Source: JARRON01 sp037383845 (lineage in GTDB: Bacteria > Pseudomonadota > Gammaproteobacteria > Steroidobacterales > XN24). From it: DNA of 33,731 nucleotides. Location of the stretch: the NCBI GenBank assembly GCA_037383845.1, contig JARRON010000020.1, positions 1 through 33,731 on the forward strand. Direction: 5' to 3'. The notes below the pieces were generated by a model. That model was not told the DNA's origin. It saw only the letters and a list, made by a program, of their open reading frames with translations, and made no database searches. Each line of letters opens with the position of its first letter. Positions within the stretch are counted from its first letter, which is position 1. Below are positions 10,032-20,508 of the stretch, in pieces. A program made the translations under genes and the position numbers.

Positions 10032-11651
10032 GTGAGCGCACCCCTCCGCATCGCCGTCGCCCAGTTCAACGCCGTGGTCGGTGACATCGACGGCAACGCC
10101 GGCCGGATCATCGAGTGGTGCCGCCGCGCCCGGGACGAACTGTCCGCTGACCTGGTGGTCTTCCCGGAGCTGGCCCTGTGCGGGTATCCCCCGGAGGACC
10201 TCCTGTTCCACAAGGGGTTCGCCCGGGGCGTGGCCGAGGCCATGAAGCGGCTCTGCAGCGAGATCACCGGCATCGCTGCCGTCGTGGGCTATCCGGAATA
10301 CGCCGGGGAAGCCATCTACAACGCCGCGGCATTCGTCGCCGAGGGGCGCTGTGCGGGCAACTACCGCAAGGCCTGCCTGCCCAATTACGGCGTCTTCGAC
10401 GAGAAGCGTTACTTCCAGCCCGGCACCGAGGCCTGCGTGGTGGACGTCAAGGGCCGGCGGCTGGCCATCACCATCTGCGAGGACCTGTGGGAACCGGGTC
10501 CGGCGCGGCTGGCCCGGGCCGCCGGCGCCGATCTCATGATCTCCATCAACGGCTCCCCCTACGACACGGGCCAGCAGGACCGGCGGCTGGAGGTCATGCG
10601 CCAGCGCATCGCCGAAAGCGGGCTGGGGATCGTGTACGTCAACATGGTGGGCGGGCAGGACGAACTCGTCTTCGACGGGGCGTCCATGGCCGTCGATGCG
10701 GGGGGCAACGTCGTTTTCCGGGCGGAAGGATTCGTCGAGCGGCTGGACGTGGTGGAAGTGGCCGACGGCAGCCGCCTGTGCAGGGGCGAAGTGGCGCCCG
10801 TTCCCGGGCTGACCGAAAGCGTCTACCGGGCGCTGGTGCTGGGCACGGCCGACTACGTGAACAAGCACCATTTCCCCGACGTGGTGCTGGGGCTGTCCGG
10901 CGGCATCGATTCCGCGCTGACCCTGTCGGTGGCGGTGGACGCCCTCGGGGCGGACCGGGTGCGGGCCGTGATGATGCCTTCCCGCTACACCTCGGGCATG
11001 AGCCTGGAAGACTCTGCCGCCCAGGCCCGTGACCTGGGCGTGAAATACGACGTGATTTCCATCGAGCCCATCTTCACCGGCGTCCAGGCCGCCATGGCGG
11101 AGGTGTTCGCCGGCACCGAGGAGGACGTCACGGAGGAGAACATCCAGTCCCGCTGCCGGGGCATCGTGCTCATGGCCCTGTCGAACAAGTTCGGCTGCAT
11201 GCTGCTGACCACGGGCAACAAGAGCGAGATGGCCGTGGGCTACGCCACGCTGTACGGCGACATGGCGGGCGGCTTCGCGCCCCTGAAGGACTGCAGCAAG
11301 ACGCTGGTGTACCGGCTGGCCCGCTATCGCAACACGGTATCGCCGGCCATCCCGGAGCGGGTCATCGCGCGGCCGCCGTCAGCGGAGCTCCGGCCGGACC
11401 AGCAGGACAGCGACGCTTTGCCGCCCTACGACGTCCTGGACCCGATCCTGGAGGCCTTCATCGAGGAAGATGCCTCGGTGGACGAGATCGTCGCCCGCGG
11501 CTTCGACCGGGAGACCGTCGGCCGCGTGCTGGGCATGGTGAAGCGGAACGAGTACAAGCGGCGGCAGGCGCCGCCGGGCATCCGCATCAGCCGCCGCGCC
11601 TTCGGCCGGGACTGGCGCTACCCGATTACTTCGGGCTTTCAGCCCGGCTGA
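10032..11651 (+). CDS. nadE: Glutamine-dependent NAD+ synthetase
   Basis: This enzyme makes NAD+ from nicotinic acid adenine dinucleotide with ATP, taking ammonia from glutamine. The 539-aa protein fuses a nitrilase-type glutaminase domain (about 1-255; catalytic triad Glu46 in VVFPELALCGY, Lys113 in YRKACLPNYG, Cys149 in ITICEDLW) to a NAD synthetase domain (about 265-539; PP-loop SGGIDS at 289-294, and LLTTGNKSEMAVGY). The presence of the amidase domain separates it from the shorter ammonia-dependent NadE of E. coli. The start is GTG at 10032. Its last 26 bp overlap the 3' end of bamD on the other strand. The 127 bp upstream (9905-10031) shows no clear promoter. Confidence 0.96.
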   Translation: MSAPLRIAVAQFNAVVGDIDGNAGRIIEWCRRARDELSADLVVFPELALCGYPPEDLLFHKGFARGVAEAMKRLCSEITGIAAVVGYPEYAGEAIYNAAAFVAEGRCAGNYRKACLPNYGVFDEKRYFQPGTEACVVDVKGRRLAITICEDLWEPGPARLARAAGADLMISINGSPYDTGQQDRRLEVMRQRIAESGLGIVYVNMVGGQDELVFDGASMAVDAGGNVVFRAEGFVERLDVVEVADGSRLCRGEVAPVPGLTESVYRALVLGTADYVNKHHFPDVVLGLSGGIDSALTLSVAVDALGADRVRAVMMPSRYTSGMSLEDSAAQARDLGVKYDVISIEPIFTGVQAAMAEVFAGTEEDVTEENIQSRCRGIVLMALSNKFGCMLLTTGNKSEMAVGYATLYGDMAGGFAPLKDCSKTLVYRLARYRNTVSPAIPERVIARPPSAELRPDQQDSDALPPYDVLDPILEAFIEEDASVDEIVARGFDRETVGRVLGMVKRNEYKRRQAPPGIRISRRAFGRDWRYPITSGFQPG

Positions 11652-12462
11652 CCGGGCCGGGCTCGCGGCTGGCGACTGACGGCCGCCGTCCCCCCCAAGC
11701 GTAGGCCTTGTCCGGGTAGTTCTCCGCCAGCACCCGCAGCGTGTCTTCGGCCAGTTCCCTGAGTCCCAGCTCCCGGTAGGCCCGCAGCATGATCTGCAGG
11801 GCGTCCACCACCGAGGGCGTTTCCTGGTAGGTCTGCACCACGTAGCGGGCCCGGTTGGCGGCGGCCACGTAGGCGCTGCGCCGGACGTAGTAGTCCGCCA
11901 CGTGGATCTCGTAAGCCGCCAGCCGGTTGCGCAGGTAGACCATCCGCTGGCGCGCGTCCTCCGCGTAGGGGCTCTCGGGGTAGCGCTGGAGCATCTGGGA
12001 GAAGGCGTTGAACGACCGGATCAGTTCCCCGGGGGGACGCTTGGTGAGATCCACCCGGAACAGGGCGTTCACGGGATTGTTTTCCTCCGGGAACCACGCC
12101 AGGCCCTTGACGTACATGGCGTAGTCCACCCGGGGATGGGTCGGGTTCTCGAGGATGAACTGGTCGGCGATGCTTTCGGCCGATTCCGGCTCGTCGTTCT
12201 GCCAGTAGGCGTACATCAGGTCCAGCTGGGCCTGCTTGGAGTATTCGCTGAACGGGTACACCGCCGTCAGCGTCTCGTAATTGCTGATGGCCGTGCGGAA
12301 GTTGCCCGTCTCCAGGGCCCGCTCCGCTTTCTCGTAAAGCTGCCGCGCGTTGGCCGCCGGGTCCACGGAACGCTCTTCCCGGTCGAACAGGGTGCAACCG
12401 GCGCTTGAGAGCAGCACCGCGACAACGAGCATGCTGGAGAGGAGTCTGGACATGGAGATCAT
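11626..12462 (-). CDS. bamD: Outer membrane protein assembly lipoprotein BamD
   Basis: BamD is the essential lipoprotein of the BAM complex that folds beta-barrel proteins into the outer membrane, attached to its periplasmic face. The 278-aa precursor has a lipoprotein signal (SRLLSSMLVVAVLLSSAGC, lipidated Cys23) and then TPR-like helical repeats (e.g. LYEKAERALETGNFRTAISN, YSKQAQLDLMYAYW, SPYAEDARQRMVYLRNRLA). Two in-frame ATGs occur (12462 and 12453); neither has a clear ribosome binding site, and the second gives the more usual MSRLL leader. Divergence from rluD repeats the E. coli yfiO-rluD order. The 3' end overlaps nadE by 26 bp tail to tail. Confidence 0.94.
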   Translation of the reverse strand: MISMSRLLSSMLVVAVLLSSAGCTLFDREERSVDPAANARQLYEKAERALETGNFRTAISNYETLTAVYPFSEYSKQAQLDLMYAYWQNDEPESAESIADQFILENPTHPRVDYAMYVKGLAWFPEENNPVNALFRVDLTKRPPGELIRSFNAFSQMLQRYPESPYAEDARQRMVYLRNRLAAYEIHVADYYVRRSAYVAAANRARYVVQTYQETPSVVDALQIMLRAYRELGLRELAEDTLRVLAENYPDKAYAWGGRRPSVASREPGPVSRAESPK

Positions 12463-12487
12463 CGTGGGGCCGGCGGGCCTTCGCGGC

Positions 12488-12493
12488 AGTATA
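12488..12493 (-). promoter_or_regulatory. Likely -10 box for bamD
   Basis: The minus strand reads TATACT (12493 to 12488), a consensus sigma-70 -10 hexamer 25 bp before the first bamD ATG, in an otherwise GC-rich 96-bp divergent region. The -35 position holds only a weak match (TGAATC at 17 bp spacing). Confidence 0.45.
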
Positions 12494-12561
12494 ACGCAGC
12501 GCCCCGGCGCGATTCATAGTCCCGGGGGCGAGGGGCGCCGGCATGGGGGTACACTGGCGTG

Positions 12562-13542
12562 ATGGCCGATACGACAGCCGAGAACAGGTCTGCGGAAGTC
12601 CGGGAGCACTCTGCCGAGGTGCCCCCGGAGCTGGCCGGCCAGCGCCTGGACCAGGCCCTGGCGGCGCTGTTCCCCGACTACTCCCGGAGCCGGCTTGCCG
12701 CCTGGGTCAAGGCGGGGCGGGTGACCGTCGACGGTCAGCGGCTGAAGCCCAGGGACAAGGTCATCGGGGGCGAGCAGGTGCACCTCCAGGCCGAACTCGA
12801 AGTGCAGACGCCGGACGCGCCGCAGGCGATTCCCCTGGCGATTCTGCACGAGGACGAGCAGGTCATCGTCCTGGACAAGCCGCCGGGGCTGGTGGTGCAC
12901 CCCGGCGCGGGCAACCGGGCCGGCACGCTGGTCAACGCACTCCTTCATCACCGTCCCGCCCTGGCCTCCCTGCCCCGGGCGGGCCTGGTGCACCGGCTGG
13001 ACAAGGACACCGGCGGCGTCATGGTGGTGGCAGCGACCCTGGAGGCCCACACGTCCCTGGTCCGTCAGCTCCAGGAGCGCACCGTTTCCCGCGAATACGA
13101 GGCCGTCTGCCTCGGCGTGCTCACCGGCGGCGGGCGGGTGGACGCGCCCGTCGGCCGGCACCCCGTGGACCGCAAGCGCATGACGGTGCGGGACGGCGGG
13201 CGGCCGGCCGTGACCCATTACCGGGTCCTGGCGCGTTTCCGTGGCCATACCCACATCCTCTGCAGGCTGGAAACCGGCCGGACCCACCAGATCCGCGTCC
13301 ACATGGCTCACCTGAGACACCCCCTGGTGGGGGACCCGCTCTACGGGGGCCGGCTCGCGATCCCCGCCGGCGCGGGAGAGGGCCTGGCGACAGCCCTCCG
13401 GGGCTTCCGCCGCCAGGCCCTGCACGCCCGGCGCCTGGCCTTCGTGCACCCGGCCTCCGGGGAGACGGCGTCTTTCGAAAGCCCGCTGCCGGCGGACTTC
13501 GCCGACCTGCTGGCGGCGCTGGAGCAGGACGCCGCCGAATGA
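12562..13542 (+). CDS. rluD: 23S rRNA pseudouridine synthase RluD
   Basis: RluD converts uridines 1911, 1915 and 1917 (E. coli numbering) in helix 69 of 23S rRNA to pseudouridine, a step needed for normal ribosome assembly and termination. The 326-aa protein has an N-terminal S4 RNA-binding domain (about 25-85, GQRLDQALAALFPDYSRSRL) and a RluA-type catalytic domain with Asp147 in the signature HRLDKDTGG. GRTHQIRVHMAH and GDPLYGG are further family motifs. A GTG at 12559 directly precedes the ATG at 12562, so the start may be 3 nt earlier. Divergence from bamD and overlap with pgeF follow the conserved gammaproteobacterial cluster, which supports RluD over RluA/RluC. Confidence 0.95.
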   Translation: MADTTAENRSAEVREHSAEVPPELAGQRLDQALAALFPDYSRSRLAAWVKAGRVTVDGQRLKPRDKVIGGEQVHLQAELEVQTPDAPQAIPLAILHEDEQVIVLDKPPGLVVHPGAGNRAGTLVNALLHHRPALASLPRAGLVHRLDKDTGGVMVVAATLEAHTSLVRQLQERTVSREYEAVCLGVLTGGGRVDAPVGRHPVDRKRMTVRDGGRPAVTHYRVLARFRGHTHILCRLETGRTHQIRVHMAHLRHPLVGDPLYGGRLAIPAGAGEGLATALRGFRRQALHARRLAFVHPASGETASFESPLPADFADLLAALEQDAAE

Positions 13543-14282
13543 GCCTGGACTTCGTCATCCCCGACTGGCCCGCCCCGGTCGGGGTCGCCGCCGCCAGCAC
13601 CACCCGCACCGGCGGCGCAAGTCCGCCGCCCTGGGATTCCCTTAACCTGGGGGAGCACGTGGGCGACGAAGCGGCCCGGGTGGCCGAGAACCGCCGCCGC
13701 CTGGCCCGGGCGCTGTCGCTGCCGGAGGCGCCGGCCTGGCTGACCCAGGTCCACGGCACCCGGGTGCTGGCACTGGACGACCCGGCGCTGCCCGGCGACC
13801 GTCGTGCAGACGCCGCGGTCACCGCGCGCCCGGGCCGGGTACTCGCGGTACTCACCGCAGACTGCGCCCCGGTGCTGCTGTGCCGCCGCGACGGCGGCCG
13901 GGTGGGCGTGGCCCATGCCGGCTGGCGGGGGCTGGCCGCGGGCGTGCTTGAAGCCGCAGTCTCGGCCATGGAGACAGCGCCGGCCGAGCTGCTGGCCTGG
14001 GTCGGCCCGGCCATCGGGCCCGGCGCCTACGAGGTAGGCCCGGAGGTGCGCCAGGCCTGCCTGGCCGGCGGCGGCGACGCGGAAGCCTGTTTTTTGCCGG
14101 GCCGGGGGGACCGGTGGCAGTTCGACCTGCCGGGGCTGGCCCGGCGGCGCCTGGCCCGCCTGGGCCTGGAAAGGATCTACGGCGGGCAGTCGTGCACCGC
14201 CTCGGAGCCGGACAGGTTCTTCTCCCACCGCCGCGACGGCCCCTGCGGACGCATGGCTACCCTGGTGTGGATCCACGGTTGA
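13539..14282 (+). CDS. pgeF: Peptidoglycan editing factor PgeF (YfiH, laccase-domain)
   Basis: PgeF belongs to the Cu-oxidase_4 (multicopper polyphenol oxidase-like) family. In E. coli YfiH it corrects misincorporated serine in UDP-MurNAc-peptide precursors; earlier annotations call it polyphenol oxidase. The 247-aa protein has the metal triad His72 (WLTQVHGT), Cys109 (LTADCAPVLL) and His126 (HAGWRGL). The ATG overlaps the rluD stop (ATGA), so translation is coupled. Starting further upstream in this frame would run through rluD and is not credible. The stop codon overlaps the -35 element of the clpB heat-shock promoter. The neighbourhood rluD-pgeF-clpB matches E. coli rluD-yfiH-clpB. Confidence 0.93.
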   Translation: MSLDFVIPDWPAPVGVAAASTTRTGGASPPPWDSLNLGEHVGDEAARVAENRRRLARALSLPEAPAWLTQVHGTRVLALDDPALPGDRRADAAVTARPGRVLAVLTADCAPVLLCRRDGGRVGVAHAGWRGLAAGVLEAAVSAMETAPAELLAWVGPAIGPGAYEVGPEVRQACLAGGGDAEACFLPGRGDRWQFDLPGLARRRLARLGLERIYGGQSCTASEPDRFFSHRRDGPCGRMATLVWIHG

Positions 14283-14305
14283 ATTTCCGCCGGTCTCCCC
14301 CATAT
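14279..14305 (+). promoter_or_regulatory. Sigma-32 heat-shock promoter of clpB
   Basis: TTGAA (14279-14283, continuing TTT) and CCCCATAT (14298-14305) are separated by 14 nt, matching the RpoH consensus of a TTGAA-type -35 and a CCCCAT-T -10. The -35 includes the pgeF stop codon. Transcription would start about 30 nt before the clpB ATG. The same gene in E. coli is under RpoH control, which supports the call. Confidence 0.85.
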
Positions 14306-14338
14306 TGGGGAGGAGCGAACGACCTCGGGTGATTCACC

Positions 14339-16939
<2,601 letters not shown>

Positions 16940-16961
16940 TCAGAATGCCGGCGTGCTTGCC

Positions 16962-16994
16962 GGGGCCGGGGCGCATCGCCGCTCCGGCCCCTTT
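16962..16994 (+). terminator. Probable terminator after clpB
   Basis: GGGGCCGG (16962-16969) pairs with CCGGCCCC (16984-16991), continued inward by a G-T wobble and GCG/CGC, loop CATCGC, then only TTT. The stem is strong but the T tract is short. Beyond it, 17000-17090 contains an isolated AT-rich TATATACT (17028-17035) that could be the -10 of the next operon, without a convincing -35. Confidence 0.6.
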
Positions 16995-17106
16995 GCCATG
17001 CCGGGCACGTGCCTGTCATTCGGGCCGTATATACTCACCGCCCACTTGAATTCTTCCGGCCCCGCCCCATCTGCCGGGTGGTCTGACTGTTGACTGGAGG
17101 ATCCGG

Positions 17107-17439
17107 ATGCCCATCTACGAGTATGTGTGCGGAGACTGCGGGCACGTGCTCGATGCCCTGCAGAAAGTTTCCGACGAGCCCCTGACCTACTGCCCGGAGT
17201 GCGGCAAGCCCGAGCTGAAGCGGCAGGTCTCCGCGCCCTCGTTCCGCCTCAAGGGCGGCGGCTGGTACGAGACGGACTTCAAGGACAAGAACCGCAGGAA
17301 CGTTGTCCGCGCCGAAAGCGACAGCAAGCCGGAGGGCGGCGAGAAGAAGGCCGCGGACAAGGACAAGGACAAGCCCAAGCCGGCGGAAAAGAAATCCGAC
17401 GCGGCCAGGAAGAGCCCGGCGGCCGGGTCCGCGGACTAG
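17107..17439 (+). CDS. FmdB-family zinc ribbon protein
   Basis: This is a small protein (110 aa) of the FmdB regulatory-protein family, whose molecular role is not established. It starts MPIYEYVCGDCGHVLDALQK and holds two CxxC pairs (CGDC, CPEC) that would bind one zinc ion in a rubredoxin-like ribbon, followed by a conserved APSFRLKGGGWYETDFK segment. The tail (about 75-110) is a low-complexity Lys/Ala/Asp/Pro stretch, likely disordered. ATG at 17107 follows TGGAGGATCC, a good ribosome binding site. It heads an FmdB-DUF502-aspS cluster that recurs in many proteobacteria, so a link to translation is possible but unproven. Confidence 0.88.
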   Translation: MPIYEYVCGDCGHVLDALQKVSDEPLTYCPECGKPELKRQVSAPSFRLKGGGWYETDFKDKNRRNVVRAESDSKPEGGEKKAADKDKDKPKPAEKKSDAARKSPAAGSAD

Positions 17440-17499
17440 CCGGGTGAGCCGTCGGCCGCCTCTCCGCCGTGCCGCTGGCCCCGCCGGGAACGGAGCCTC

Positions 17500-18162
17500 G
17501 TGAAGACCCTTCGGAAGTTCCTCGTTGCCGGCCTGGTCATCTGGCTGCCGGTGCTGGCCACGGTCCTGGTGCTTCGGGTCATCATCGGCCTGGTGGACCG
17601 GACCCTGCTCCTGTTGCCGCCGGGCTGGCGGCCGGATGCCCTGCTGGGCTTTCACGTCCCCGGCCTCGGCCTGGTCCTGGCCATCCTGATCCTGCTCGGC
17701 ACCGGCATGCTGGCGGCGAACCTGGTCGGCCGGCGGGTCGTGGAGGCCTGGGACCGGCTCGTGCACCGGATTCCGCTGGTTCGCTCGGTCTATTCCGGCG
17801 CCAAGCAGGTGGCCGAGACGGTCTTTGCCGACGGCAGCACGTCCTTCAAGCGGGTCCTGCTCGTGGAGTATCCCCGGAAGGGGGTGTGGAGCCTGTGTTT
17901 TCAGACCTCCAGCGAGCTGGCAGAAATCCAGGGCCGCACGTCCCGGGAGGTGGCCTGCGTGTTCGTGCCCACCACCCCGAACCCGACCTCAGGTTTCATC
18001 CTTTTCGTGCCCCGGGAAGACCTGGTGGCCCTGGACATGAGCGTGGACGAGGGGCTGAAGATGATCATATCCCTGGGCGTCGCCGTCCCCCGCTGGAAGT
18101 CCCCTGCGGCGGCCGCAGAAGCGGCCGGTACGCGCCTTGCGCCCCCCGGGGGCCGCGCGTAA
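17500..18162 (+). CDS. DUF502 inner-membrane protein
   Basis: The 220-aa product matches the DUF502 family of unknown function. Two hydrophobic segments are evident (about 6-36 and 55-78, the second ending before NLVGRRVVEAWDRLVHRIPL), followed by the conserved IPLVRSVYSGAKQVAETVF motif and a soluble domain with VLLVEYPRKGVWSLCF and CVFVPTTPNPTSGF, which is the clearest family signature. The start is GTG at 17500 with GGAG upstream. The C-terminal 20 residues are Ala/Gly/Arg-rich and probably disordered. It lies between the FmdB-like gene and aspS. No biochemical role can be assigned. Confidence 0.87.
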   Translation: MKTLRKFLVAGLVIWLPVLATVLVLRVIIGLVDRTLLLLPPGWRPDALLGFHVPGLGLVLAILILLGTGMLAANLVGRRVVEAWDRLVHRIPLVRSVYSGAKQVAETVFADGSTSFKRVLLVEYPRKGVWSLCFQTSSELAEIQGRTSREVACVFVPTTPNPTSGFILFVPREDLVALDMSVDEGLKMIISLGVAVPRWKSPAAAAEAAGTRLAPPGGRA

Positions 18163-18236
18163 CATCCTTCGGTTTTCCCAGCGGCGCCGCGGCCGGAAAG
18201 GTCCTGCAGGCGCCGGTTTCTGAAGGACTGTCTCCC

Positions 18237-20009
18237 ATGCGCACTCACTACTGCGGCGAGGTCGGCGAGTCGCTGATCGGCTCGGAGGCCACCGTCACCG
18301 GCTGGGTTCACCGTCGTCGCGACCACGGTGGCGTCATCTTCATTGACCTGCGGGACCGCGAAGGCGTCCTGCAGGTCGTGTTCGATCCAGATTCGCCGCA
18401 GATCTTCGGCCTGGCCGAGAGCGTGCGCTCGGAATTCGTCCTCAAGGTCACCGGCAAGGTGAGGCGGCGTCCCGAGGGCACTGCGAACCCCAATATCCCC
18501 ACCGGCCAGGTGGAACTGGTCGCCCGGGAGCTGGAGATCCTGAACCGGGCGGAGACGCCGCCGTTCCATCACGGAGAGAGCGTCAGCGAGGAGCTGAGGC
18601 TGAAGTACCGCTACCTGGACCTGCGCCGGCCGGAGATGACCGCCAACCTGCGCCTGCGTCACCAGGTGACGCGGGCCCTGCGGGCCTACCTGGACGAGCA
18701 GGGGTTCGTGGACGTGGAAACCCCGATGCTGACCAAGGCCACGCCGGAAGGCGCCCGCGACTACCTGGTCCCGGCGCGCAACTTCCCTGGCCGGTTCTAC
18801 GCGCTGCCCCAGTCGCCCCAGCTGTTCAAGCAGCTGCTGATGATGTCCGGGCTGGACCGTTACTACCAGATCGTTCGCTGCTTCCGGGACGAGGACCTCC
18901 GCGCCGATCGCCAGCCGGAATTCACCCAGCTGGACATCGAGACATCGTTCCTGGACGAGGGCGGCATCACGGCGCTGATGGAGGACATGATCCGGCGCCT
19001 CTTCAGGGAGGTCCTGGACGAGGAGCTGCCCGATCCCTTCCCGCGCATGACCTGGGACGAGGCCGTGCGGCGTTTCGGCACCGACCGCCCCGACCTCCGC
19101 AACCCCCTGGAGCTTGCCGAGATCGCCGATCTCGTGGCCGACGCGGAATTCAAGGTCTTCGCGGGCCCGGCCAGGGATCCCCGGGGCCGGGTTGCCGCAC
19201 TGCGCGTGCCCGGCGGCGGAAAGCACACCCGCAAGGACATCGACGACTACACCAGTTTCGTGGGCCGCTACGGCGCGCGGGGCCTTGCCTACATCAAGGT
19301 CAACGACCCCGCTCAGGGCCGCGAGGGGCTTCAGTCGCCCATCCTCAAGTTCCTCTCCGACGAGGCCGTGGCCGGCATCCTGGAGCGTACCGCCGCGGAG
19401 GCCGGTGACCTTGTGTTCTTCGGTGCCGACAAGGCGACGGTGGTCAACGACGCCCTGGGCGCTCTCAGGGACAAGGTGGCTGCCGACCTGGGGCTGGTGG
19501 CCCACGGCTGGCGTCCCCTCTGGGTGGTGGACTTCCCCATGTTCGAGTGGGACGAGGGCGAAAAGCGCTGGTTCGCCCTGCACCATCCCTTCACCGCCCC
19601 CCAGGTGGCCGACCCGGAAGCGCTGGGCGCGGATCCCGGCGGCGCCCTTTCCCGGGCCTACGACATGGTGCTAAACGGCTCGGAGATCGGCGGCGGGTCC
19701 GTGCGTATCCACGACCCGGCGATCCAGGAAGCCGTGTTCCGGCTTCTCGGCATCGGCGACGAGGAGGCCCGGCAGAAGTTCGGCTTCCTGCTGGATGCCC
19801 TGAAGTACGGCTGCCCGCCCCACGGCGGCATCGCCTTCGGGCTGGACCGGATCGTGATGCTGATGGCGGGCGCGTCCAGCATCCGCGAAGTCATCGCCTT
19901 CCCGAAAACCCAGACGGCCCACTGCCCCCTGACGGACGCGCCCAGCGAGGTGTCCCCCGCGCAGCTGCGCGAGCTGTCCATCCGGCTGCGCAAGCCGGCC
20001 GCGGAGTAA
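18237..20009 (+). CDS. aspS: Aspartyl-tRNA synthetase, probably non-discriminating
   Basis: AspS charges tRNA with aspartate. The 590-aa bacterial-type enzyme has an OB-fold anticodon-binding domain (about 1-105), the class II core with motif 2 (FRDEDLRADRQPEFTQLDIE) and motif 3 (GGIAFGLDRIVMLM), and the bacterial GAD insertion (about 285-420). In the anticodon domain His30 (RRRDHGG) and Gly81 (RRRPEGTANPN) correspond to the residues reported in Pseudomonas aeruginosa AspRS (His31, Gly82) that allow charging of tRNA-Asn; E. coli has Leu and Lys there. This suggests Asp-tRNA-Asn is formed and amidated by GatCAB. The ATG at 18237 starts the typical MRTHYCGE N-terminus; in-frame sequence upstream overlaps the DUF502 gene. 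Confidence 0.96.
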   Translation: MRTHYCGEVGESLIGSEATVTGWVHRRRDHGGVIFIDLRDREGVLQVVFDPDSPQIFGLAESVRSEFVLKVTGKVRRRPEGTANPNIPTGQVELVARELEILNRAETPPFHHGESVSEELRLKYRYLDLRRPEMTANLRLRHQVTRALRAYLDEQGFVDVETPMLTKATPEGARDYLVPARNFPGRFYALPQSPQLFKQLLMMSGLDRYYQIVRCFRDEDLRADRQPEFTQLDIETSFLDEGGITALMEDMIRRLFREVLDEELPDPFPRMTWDEAVRRFGTDRPDLRNPLELAEIADLVADAEFKVFAGPARDPRGRVAALRVPGGGKHTRKDIDDYTSFVGRYGARGLAYIKVNDPAQGREGLQSPILKFLSDEAVAGILERTAAEAGDLVFFGADKATVVNDALGALRDKVAADLGLVAHGWRPLWVVDFPMFEWDEGEKRWFALHHPFTAPQVADPEALGADPGGALSRAYDMVLNGSEIGGGSVRIHDPAIQEAVFRLLGIGDEEARQKFGFLLDALKYGCPPHGGIAFGLDRIVMLMAGASSIREVIAFPKTQTAHCPLTDAPSEVSPAQLRELSIRLRKPAAE

Positions 20010-20058
20010 GGGATCCCTCGCCGTTGACCGGCGGGGCCGGACCCGGGCCGGTGGCCGC

Positions 20059-20508
20059 GTGACAGGCGCGGTCTTCAAGCGACCGGAGTCGGTGCTGGTG
20101 GTGGTCCACACCGCCGGCGGGGACGTGCTGCTGCTGGAGCGGGTCAGGCCTGCCGGCTGGTGGCAGTCGGTCACCGGCAGCCTCAGGGAAGGCGAGTCGC
20201 CGGCAGAGGCAGCGCGGCGGGAGCTGGCCGAGGAGACCGGCCTGGCCGCCGGCGGCCTCCGGGATCTCGCGCTGCAGGCGAGATTCCCCATCCATCCCGA
20301 CTGGCGGCACCGGTATGCGCCGGAGGTCACGGAAAACCTCGAGCATGCCTTCGCCCTGGAACTGCCGGGTCGGACCCGGATCCGGCTTGAGCCGGGCGGC
20401 CACCGGGCGTTCGCCTGGCTGCCGGCGGAAGACGCCCCGGTCCGGGCGACCTCCTGGACGGACCGGCAGGCCCTCGCCCGGGCGCTGGGGCTCGAGGACC
20501 CCGCCTAG
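20059..20508 (+). CDS. nudB: Dihydroneopterin triphosphate diphosphatase (Nudix)
   Basis: NudB removes pyrophosphate from dihydroneopterin triphosphate, an early step of folate synthesis in the cytoplasm. The 149-aa protein holds a complete Nudix box GSLREGESPAEAARRELAEE with TGL following, matching Gx5Ex7REUxEExGU. VFKRPESVLVVVHT, the WWQSVTGS segment and HRYAPEVTENLEHAFALELP agree with E. coli NudB (KRPVSILVVIY, FWQSVTGS, HRYAPGVTRNTES). The start is GTG at 20059. The aspS-nudB pairing is also conserved in E. coli. Its stop overlaps the stop of the minus-strand CNNM gene by 4 bp. Confidence 0.9.
   Translation: MTGAVFKRPESVLVVVHTAGGDVLLLERVRPAGWWQSVTGSLREGESPAEAARRELAEETGLAAGGLRDLALQARFPIHPDWRHRYAPEVTENLEHAFALELPGRTRIRLEPGGHRAFAWLPAEDAPVRATSWTDRQALARALGLEDPA

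Noticed and set aside
12543..13538. Extension of pgeF upstream in frame
   Set aside because: The extension overlaps rluD entirely in another frame and is Gly/Pro/Arg-rich shadow sequence; the ATG overlapping the rluD stop gives the correct family length.
17469..18236. Extension of aspS upstream in frame
   Set aside because: It overlaps the DUF502 gene out of frame; bacterial AspS starts at MRTHYCGE, matching ATG 18237.
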